From: Limonium bicolor
Lineage: Eukaryota; Streptophyta; Magnoliopsida; Caryophyllales; Plumbaginaceae
Assembly (NCBI GenBank): GCA_023374045.1
Contig: CM041778.1
Span: 292,369,533 to 292,433,532 of the forward strand
DNA: 64,000 nt
Direction of reading: 5' to 3'
The notes beneath the pieces were generated by a model that worked only from the letters and a program-made list of their open reading frames with translations, did not search any database and was not told the DNA's origin. Both the position numbers and the translations under genes were made by a program. Of this stretch, positions 57,064-64,000 are shown piece by piece. Every line of letters begins with the position of its first letter. Positions within the stretch are counted from its first letter, which is position 1.

Positions 57064-59418
57064 AAAAGTTATCATTATCATCTGCATTAGGTTTAGCTTA
57101 ATTGCATTTGCATTTGCATTTTGCATATCCCTAGTGTCGAGGTGCATCTCAATCTTTAATTCTAGGAAAGTCACATAAGTCATCAAAGGCCGACGAACTC
57201 TTGTATCATTTTCCTCGAAGAGGTCTGGAAAGGATATCTAACCTCCGTGAGAGTGAGTGAGTGCATGAGAGAAACACAGAGCATGCAAAACCCAGAGCGT
57301 TTGATGCATTTAAATTTCAAAGCGCCAGGTGAGGATCCCCCTTCATGGAACTAAATATTGATGAGAAAAGCGCGTTACCATTCATGTCAAATTTGGGAAT
57401 AGTAGAGGAAACAATTATCTGTCAATAGGGATGACGAGGCACCTAGGATCGAAGAAAACCTCCACAAGGCCAAAAGCCTTATTGACCCGGAAAACGATCC
57501 CTTAGTAAACCCCGCTGAGCCTTTCATTGAGATTTTTTCGAAAACAGCTCCACGATATACCATCCCACATCACGCAACCATTCACCCCTGCAAAAGAGGA
57601 TAAAAGAGCTGGAGCCATGGTTCCTTCCTCACCATTTAAAGCATGGGGGAAAGCTTGAAAGAGACACCCAAAGAGGATAAAAACGAGAGAAGCGGAGCAC
57701 AAAACGCTCAAAACAATAAAGAGAGGAAATGAAAGTCTCCCACCAAGAAATGTCAAACATCAAATAGATGAGACCAGAAATGTCAAACACGAAGAAATGC
57801 AAATAGGCTGCTCAAAAGTAGCAAATCAAAAATGAGGACGCATAATAATCCGCACAAACGCGATAGGAGTCCAAAAAACCCCATCCATGGCAAAGGTGAA
57901 GCATATCCTCCGTTGCACCAAAGCCCTACAATCCTCAAACAAGTCCTCCGGTCCCATGTGACATACCCTGCAGCCCCGTTATAACCCATCGAAAGACCTC
58001 CGACTTAGAGATGGTATTTGCTTGATTCGAAAGTACCAAATTCGAAACATGAACGGCTACGACGCGTCCGATCTTGTCGATACAATCACGCACAAACAAG
58101 CGTCAAAGAAATCAGGAAGGTAGAGAAAAAAAACGAGTGTTCATCACCCCGATTAAAGAAAGCCTAACTGACCTTAAGAAAGGAAACGGAAAGGTATAAG
58201 AGATCCCGAGAGACCTCTTTTGGGTAGATTTTTCAAGAAAGAAGTGGCTCAGAAATGACTAATCTGACTTAACTAGAATTCTTGGCTGAGCTCACCTTGA
58301 CACGACATCCTTGTTGCATTCAATCATATCCAAAAAAAAATGCATGTAGAATAGATTTGAATCCATCGGTTCGGACAAAATATCCTACACCACGGAAAGA
58401 GAAGAGTGAGTATGCTCTTTTAGAAGGGGGGAAGCACAGCACAGAGCCTGTCTCCTTCACCAACCGGCACGACAGTAATTCTTGGAGACCGCACAGCCAT
58501 CAAAACAAAGGATCAAAAGTTCGGGCGCTGTTCAAAGAAAATGCCCCGCAAGACATTCCCCCCTCACCGCCAAACTCCTCACTCGCCAAAATACATGAAC
58601 TACGTAAGGTCTGATCTCAACAGGGAGTTGAGTACGTAGGCAACCCTCTCAGGGTGCGACCCTGTCCCAAAATAAAAAACCTTCCTCCCCTCGAACTACA
58701 ATGCCAGTGCCATCACTCTATGAAGAACCCGTCTCAATCGAGTGGATCATCTCGGGGCGAAACCGGAGCCATCTTAGAGCCGTACCGAAGCCAACCGATC
58801 AAAATGGAGCCATCCGATCATACCGGGGCCCTCAGGTCATATCGAACCCAAGCTCATCAACCATCCCAGAGTCGTTGCTCACAAGGGAGTCACATACGAA
58901 ACCGGAGCCATCTGACCGCACTGGAGCCACCCGACCGCAATGGAGCCATCCGATCATACCAGAGCCCTCAGATCATATCGAAGCACTCCATCATCAACCA
59001 TCCCAGAGTCGTTGCTCACAAGGGAGTCACATATCAAACCGGAGCCATCTAAGAGCCATACCGGAACCATCTCAGAGAAATGCCGGAGCCATCCCAGTGC
59101 AACACCAGGGCCACCGTCAAACTACCAGAGTCGTCGGCCGAAGCCCTCTCCAAGATCACAAAAATCGCACTTGACCACCACGGTCCCCAAAGGTTATGTC
59201 AGACCACCCAACCGTATATATCGGAATCACCCAATCCCATCATCCCGAGCACCCATGCAGTTAAAGGAGACAACACAAGAGAAAATTTTCCAATCTCAAA
59301 TCCTTCGTTGAGGATCGAAGGACCCATCAAAAAGCGTCCGACCCCGAATCAACATGCAACTAAATTCGACTTCGGATCAACCTTTCACCGCAGCGAGTTT
59401 CGTACAACTCCATCAAAG
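57064..59418 (+). other. Tat 3' untranslated region, unique part
   Basis: No domain is recognisable; overlapping ORFs at 58282-59466 are Pro/Ser/His-rich and caused by tandem CGGAGCCATC-type sequence. A ~115-bp segment at about 58803-58918 (AATGGAGCCATCCGATCATACC .. CAGAGTCGTTGCTCACAAGG) recurs at about 58939-59050. A double hairpin at 58600-58664 is described separately. Confidence 0.6.
58600..58664 (+). other. Two consecutive hairpins in the Tat 3' UTR
   Basis: CTACGTA, 9-nt bulge, CTCAAC, loop AGGGA, GTTGAG, TACGTAG forms a 13-bp stem (58600-58639). CAGGGT, GCG, ACCCTG forms a second (58650-58664), with GCAACC between. A TACGTAGGCAACC block in this position is familiar from other Tat elements. 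Confidence 0.6.
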
Positions 59419-60590
59419 TATTATAGGCTTGTCATAAGTCCTATAGCTAGATATCAAGATGTCTAGTTGAGGCACTCCTAAGTCCTCGTACTTTCAATCG
59501 CATTCTAGGCCCGTCATAAGCCCTAGGACTGGATATCAAGAGGTCCAGTTGAGGCACTCCTAAGCCCTCGTGCACCTTAAATCAAATCGGGTTGTTGGTA
59601 TTATAGGCTCGGCATAAGTCCTATAGCTAGATATCAAGAGGTCTAGTTAAGGCACTCCTAAGTCCTCGTACTTTCAATCGCATTCTAGGCCCGTCATAAG
59701 CCCTAGGACTGGATATCAAGAGGTCCAGTTGAGGCACTCCTAAGCCCTCGTGCACCTTAAATCAAATCGGGTTGTTGGTATTATAGGCTCGTCATAAGTC
59801 CTATAGCTAGATATCAAGAGGTCTAGTTGAGGCACTCCTAAGTCCTCGTACTTTCAATCGCATTCTAGGCCCGTCATAAGCCCTAGGACTGGATATCAAG
59901 AGGTCCAGTTGAGGCACTCCTAAGCCCTCGTGCACCTTAAATCAAATCGGGTTGTTGGTATTATAGGCTCGTCATAAGTCCTATAGCTAGATATCAAGAG
60001 GTCTAGTTGAGGCACTCCTAAGTCCTCGTACTTTCAATCGCATTCTAGGCCCGTCATAAGCCCTAGGACTGGATATCAAGAGGTCCAGTTGAGGCACTCC
60101 TAAGCCCTCGTGCACCTTAAATCAAATCGGGTTGTTGGTATTATAGGCTCGTCATAAGTCCTATAGCTAGATATCAAGAGGTCTAGTTGAGGCACTCCTA
60201 AGTCCTCGTACTTTCAATCGCATTCTAGGCCCGTCATAAGCCCTAGGACTGGATATCAAGAGGTCTAGTTGAGGCACTCCTAAGCCCTCGTGCACCCTAA
60301 AACCAAGTCGGACTATTAGTATCCTAGGCTCGTCATAAGTCCTAGGGTTAGATGTCAAGAGGTCTAGTTGAGGCACTCCTAAGTCCTCGTACTTTCAATC
60401 GCATTCTAGGCCCGTCATAAGCCCTAGGACTGGATATCAAGAGGTCCAGTTGAGGCACTCCTAAGCCCTCGTGCACCCTAAAACCAAGTCGGACTATTAG
60501 TATCCTAGGCTCGTCATAAGTCCTAGGGTTAGATGTCAAGAGGTCTAACTGAGGCTCGTCATAAGTCCTCGTACTTCCAATCGTATTCAC
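59419..60590 (+). repeat. Dimeric 180-bp satellite-like array in the Tat 3' UTR
   Basis: Units begin at 59419, 59599, 59779, 59959, 60139, 60320 and about 60500, a constant 180-181-bp period. Each unit is two ~90-bp halves: GGCTCGTCATAAGTCCTATA.. and GGCCCGTCATAAGCCCTAGG.., both continuing ATATCAAGAGGTC(T/C)AGTT and GAGGCACTCCTAAG(T/C)CCTCGT. The middle units are nearly identical; the last two have a diverged CAAGTCGGACTATTAGTATC segment. Minus-strand ORFs over the array are repeat translations. Confidence 0.97.
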
Positions 60591-60628
60591 ACACACACGG
60601 TCGCATCCCAGCGCACCGCTAAACCGCA

Positions 60629-60735
60629 GTGAGAATTTTTGGCGCCCCGTCAACCTTGATCCAATTCTGCAAGGTCTTGCAAATCTTGCAAAATTGAATC
60701 AAGGGGAGCCATCTGTAGACACCAAAAATTCTCAC
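60629..60735. other. 14-bp inverted repeat across the purine tract / LTR junction
   Basis: GTGAGAATTTTTGG (60629-60642) is the exact reverse complement of CCAAAAATTCTCAC (60722-60735). Between them are the purine tract AAGGGGAGCCATC and the LTR start TGTAGACA. Confidence 0.85.
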
Positions 60736-61043
60736 CCGTTTTATATTGAAACAGAAATACAAAAATGAACATGCTTTCAGAAACAAGGCGGTCATCCCCG
60801 TTTTCAACTAAAGGAAATTCTTTTTCCCGACATTTAAATCTCACATTCCTATGGGAAAGGAAGCACGAGCCTTTTATCGTAATCCGTTTTAGCCTGCTTC
60901 ATTTTGTATGCATTTTTTTTTGTTGCTTTTGTTTTAAAACATTTCACGATTTTGAATCTTAGCAAGAAAGGAGGACGTTTCCCTTGTTTTGCCCCGGTTG
61001 GCAACATAACATTTGTCTTATTTCCTCGCATCTGTATACCGAA

Positions 61044-61124
61044 TGCAATCATAGCTCAGTTGGTCAGGGTATTCAGGGAGGAAACTGATGGTACCGAGTT
61101 CGAAACTCGGTGGAGGGTTTTTTT
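61044..61124 (+). other. tRNA-like pol III unit inside the Tat LTR
   Basis: The A box TAGCTCAGTTGG (61052-61063) and B box AGTTCGAAACT (61097-61107) match pol III consensus at normal spacing, and CCGAG-TTCGAAA-CTCGG is a perfect T arm. A T run ends the unit at 61118-61124. The acceptor stem and D stem do not pair, so it is not a working tRNA gene; it is a tRNA-derived relic or SINE head. Confidence 0.5.
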
Positions 61125-63662
61125 AGGCTAAACTCTCATTTTTTTTCTCCTATCTTCAGTAGTGAGCTCGTGGCCCAGGCCCTGTGTCGAGTCCGTTTGT
61201 TTTTTCTTTGCTAAGGCCCACAACAATCCAAATAAAGCCCTAAACAAACATATGTCTACCTCCATTATAAAACATTCTAAAACCCTACAGTATACCCACG
61301 TTTTACGACTCAGCAGACACAGATCCCCAGTATTCCCTTTTGAAAAGAGTAGAAACTTCTCACATTCCCGTCGGTCTTTCTTCTCTTGAACTCGACCCCG
61401 AGAGTGTTCTTCACCACCATCGATCGCCGGGAAACTCGTCCTCCTTCCTAAACTCCTCTTCCGTCGACACTCCGTTCCACCGGAAACTCGAGCGCGGTTA
61501 ATCTCCCATCGCTCGTCGACAGTGTAAGTCGGTTTCGTCACCCTTACATTCGAACCTTTTCCCGATTTCAACAGTTTTCACTTCAGTTCTTCCCGTCGTG
61601 CTTTTCCAAAGCACATTTTTGCCCAAAGGCTCAAATCGATGACAGTGGATATTTGTGGTTTAGTCGAGAAACTGTTTCCGACGCAAAACCCATCCCGTCT
61701 CCTCCTGCTCCCATCCTTCCGCTTCCTTCAAACAAAAAAAATAGAAGCGGACCTCGAATCCTCAGTTTCGCAGGTCCGTGGATTTCAGAGATTTTGAACA
61801 CTTGGTTTCTGTCTTAAATTCATGCCCGTTTCTCTCTTCGTACGCTTGAACGTCAGGGGTGAGTGTAGTTTCGGTAACCATCCCGACTATAACTTTCATT
61901 CACCCTCGACTTGCTGTTCTTCTTTCGCATGCATCATTTGTAATCCGTTTCGGTAGACCTTCTTTATTGTTGTGTTTCGAGTGGTATTAATTACCTGGTA
62001 TGGACCTTGTAGTCCACGGACAGGTAGAGAAAACATCTTCAATGTTGAATTTTCATGCATCCGCGTTCGAATTGCCCAGGGATTACTACTTTTACAATAC
62101 TGTTAAACTGGTCCACATCCAGTCTTAGTTTCATCTATTCCTCTCGTTGTTCTGATTGGATTCGTGAACTGGTCTTTCTCCAGTTGGGAGAGTTATTTTG
62201 CTTAGCCCTAACCCCTCGTGACTATGGCTTGATAATTGTCTCCGCTGTTGCGTTCGCGTCCAAACCCCGACGAGTTTGAATATCCCTTCTACTCATCTAT
62301 TACAAGATAAAAGCCGTCGGCCCAATGGTTGACCTCATTTCTGTTGCCTATTTATTGGGACTGATGCTCTGCTGAGTGTTGGTTGTGTTTCGGGATACTT
62401 GCAGGAAATCAGAACATTGTATTTGGGTCCTGGTTATCTTAAAGTCTCCATTCTTCCTTTGTTATACACAGATTACTTTATCTTGCATAATCAATGAGCT
62501 AACCTGATTCTGTTTGCTCATTTTGGTTGCACTAACATTTGCAGGAAACCTTGCACCCTCTTGTCGGTATAAAAATTCTAACCCTCATTATCTGTTGTCC
62601 ATTTCCTGATGTGGGTGCCTATAGATTGAATGTCTGCTGGGAATACTTAGTCTATAAGAACTAACTGCTCTCAATATTTAGATATTTGCTTGACTGTGTT
62701 CCTTGGTCCTGGTTCACGACTCATACTACTGCAACTTACCTGCTGTTTGAATTACTTACCGAATTTGAGTCCCGAGATGTTGGTTCACAATTCTAGGAAA
62801 GTGGAAGAGAATTAATGGGAGATTTTAGGGGTAAAGCACTCCTGTTGTTTGCTTGATAACTGGTAGAATGAGTATCAATCTGTTACACCTCTCAGTTTAA
62901 GTGGTATTTCAGAGCATGAATTTATTCACAAACTTCAAAACAGAAAACCGATAGGGGTTTAGTTTAACTGCTCTTAATTCGATTACTTCTTCAGTGTGCT
63001 TATCTAGACATAGTTTAAATCTGGTTTAAGAAAAGAGTTTTCTCTGATCCCAACAGCAAACCGTGCTCATAATCTACTGCAATGCTCATGATCCGATATC
63101 TTCATGCTTTTTTATTATTTCTCAACTGTGATCTGTATTTCACTCATGCCTTAGCCACTCTGTATATATCCATGCTTCATGTTCGTTTTCCTTTTCTGAA
63201 ATTTCTATTTCACTGTTTGACTTTGACCACTCTATTTAAGCCCTAGTTACTAGACCTTTAGGACCAAGCCCTTAGGATAGTGGAGTCCCCCCTGGTCTGA
63301 TAGACTATCGGCCTATCTCATGGTGGTGACATCCTAGACCTTAAAACACACATTTATGTATATAAGCACACAATAATCCCTTTAGGATAGAGAGTGTTCC
63401 CCTGGCCTGATAGACTATTGGCCTATCTCATGGCGGTAACATTCTAAACCCTAAAATGCACCTAATATATGTATTATATGTAATTAACCACCTCATTCTC
63501 GTTCCAGATCTTCAAAATCCCTTTGACTCGAAACTTAGTTGCCAGCACATCTTCTTGCCCTCCATCCTCAAAATTCAAAAATTGTCTCTCATTACCACAA
63601 CCTTTTTGTAAATTCATATTGTAACCTTTTAGTAGTAAACTCATTTTCTCCAATTTTTCTCA

Positions 63663-64000
63663 GCAAAACTTGGCCCGTCCCCAAAATCAGCCCATCTCAT
63701 AATCTGGCCCGTCGCACAACCCGGCCCACTGTATAACCCGACCCAATTCCACCAAATCCGGCCCAGTTACTCAAGACCCAGCTGAGCCCAAAAGTCCAAC
63801 CAATGCACATTAAGCCCACGGCCCGCATCCAGGAAACCCACAACCCAAATCCAAAACCCACGGCCCAAGCCCAGAAAACTCACAGCCCAAAACCCGAATT
63901 CAAAAACCCAATACCCGACCCAGAAGCCCACAACCCGAAGCTTGAAGCCTGCAAAAATCATGGCCCGACTCCACTACATCCGGCCCAATTGCCTCGACCC
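63663..64000. repeat. CCCA-rich low-complexity tract
   Basis: Over 30 GGCCCA, AACCCA, GACCCA or AGCCCA motifs in degenerate tandem arrangement, continuing past the window end; pyrimidine (C-rich) on the plus strand. Confidence 0.8.

Larger units (their letters stand above)
50387..64000 (+). mobile_element. Tat-lineage Ty3/gypsy retrotransposon, 5' truncated, decayed
   Basis: From the gap to the window end: gag, protease with G-patch, RT, RNase H, second (archaeal-type) RNase H, integrase, a ~3.8-kb 3' untranslated region with tandem repeats, a purine tract and a 3' LTR starting TGTAGACACC at 60714. The dual RNase H and the repeat-rich 3' UTR are known traits of the Tat lineage (Ogre/Retand and relatives). 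At least two nonsense codons and about six frame changes show it is not autonomous as assembled. The 5' LTR and primer site are missing in or before the gap. Confidence 0.9.
60714..64000 (+). repeat. 3' LTR of the Tat element (runs off the window)
   Basis: Begins TGTAGACACC right after AAGGGGAGCCATC. A candidate TATA box TATAAAA lies at 61265-61271, followed by a pyrimidine-rich start region. 63267-63352 is partly repeated at 63393-63465 (CTGATAGACTAT.GGCCTATC). From 63663 to the end the sequence is a GGCCCA/AACCCA-rich low-complexity stretch. No end of the LTR is visible; at least 3.3 kb. Confidence 0.65.

Noticed and set aside
58282..59466. Several 110-157-codon ORFs
   Set aside because: Overlapping frames over a degenerate GGAGCCATC repeat tract; composition explained by repeats in the Tat 3' UTR.
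61044..61117. Functional tRNA gene
   Set aside because: Acceptor and D stems do not pair; only the pol III boxes and T arm are intact.

Overview
The window is nuclear DNA of a flowering plant, almost certainly a eudicot. It is AT-rich and has GT-AG introns, Stowaway, hAT, Harbinger and Mutator-type miniature elements, Athila-like and Tat-lineage Ty3/gypsy elements and a Ty1/copia element. Two host genes are recognisable: a PP2A B55 regulatory subunit and a CYP90D brassinosteroid P450. The species cannot be named from the sequence alone. Most of the 64 kb is transposon-derived and strongly nested.

Region by region. 1-332: 3' end of a long LTR. 333-6163: a Mutator-like locus with a tandem array, a plus-strand ORF resembling a MULE transposase N-terminal domain, a duplicated antisense fragment of an AGO4-clade Argonaute, and a multi-exon minus-strand plant mobile domain (PMD) gene with its own TATA and leader exon. 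6166-9712: a Stowaway MITE, then palindromes with GC-rich GGCGCC cores and tandem repeats. 10626-12455: a 22-bp minisatellite and a ~105-bp satellite-like array. 12704-13249: a palindromic MULE MITE. 13962-22400: a complete but decayed Ty1/copia element on the minus strand (TSD ATATT), split in its RT by an Athila-like non-autonomous element (14997-18701) that has only one LTR. 22734-23680: a short ORF split by a 744-bp hAT insertion. 23947-24176: a second Stowaway.

25896-33845 (minus): the PP2A B55 gene with 14 coding exons, all with GT-AG borders, and a single 1-nt frame break in exon 10. Upstream of it lie a mini-retroposon footprint, a MULE MITE nested inside a larger MULE element (both with perfect 9-bp TSDs), a further palindrome and a PIF/Harbinger-like element. 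38712-41760 (minus, truncated) and 43830-48170 (plus, solo, TSD GTAAT) are long LTRs of one family, each carrying three tandem hairpins. Between them are CACTA-like subterminal repeats with an LRR-kinase-like scrap, and a third Stowaway.

48496-49886 (plus): the first three exons of a CYP90D gene, with one homopolymer frameshift, running into a gap of exactly 500 Ns. The sequence resumes inside the gag of a decayed Tat-lineage element: gag, protease plus G-patch, RT, RNase H, second RNase H, integrase, a long 3' untranslated region with paired hairpins and a dimeric 180-bp satellite, and a 3' LTR from 60714 to the window end that contains a tRNA-like pol III unit.

The two host genes are functionally unrelated (phosphatase targeting; brassinosteroid C-23/C-3 oxidation). 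The window's main interest is transposon biology and possible assembly error: one-base indels in or beside short base runs break three multi-exon genes that are otherwise well preserved.
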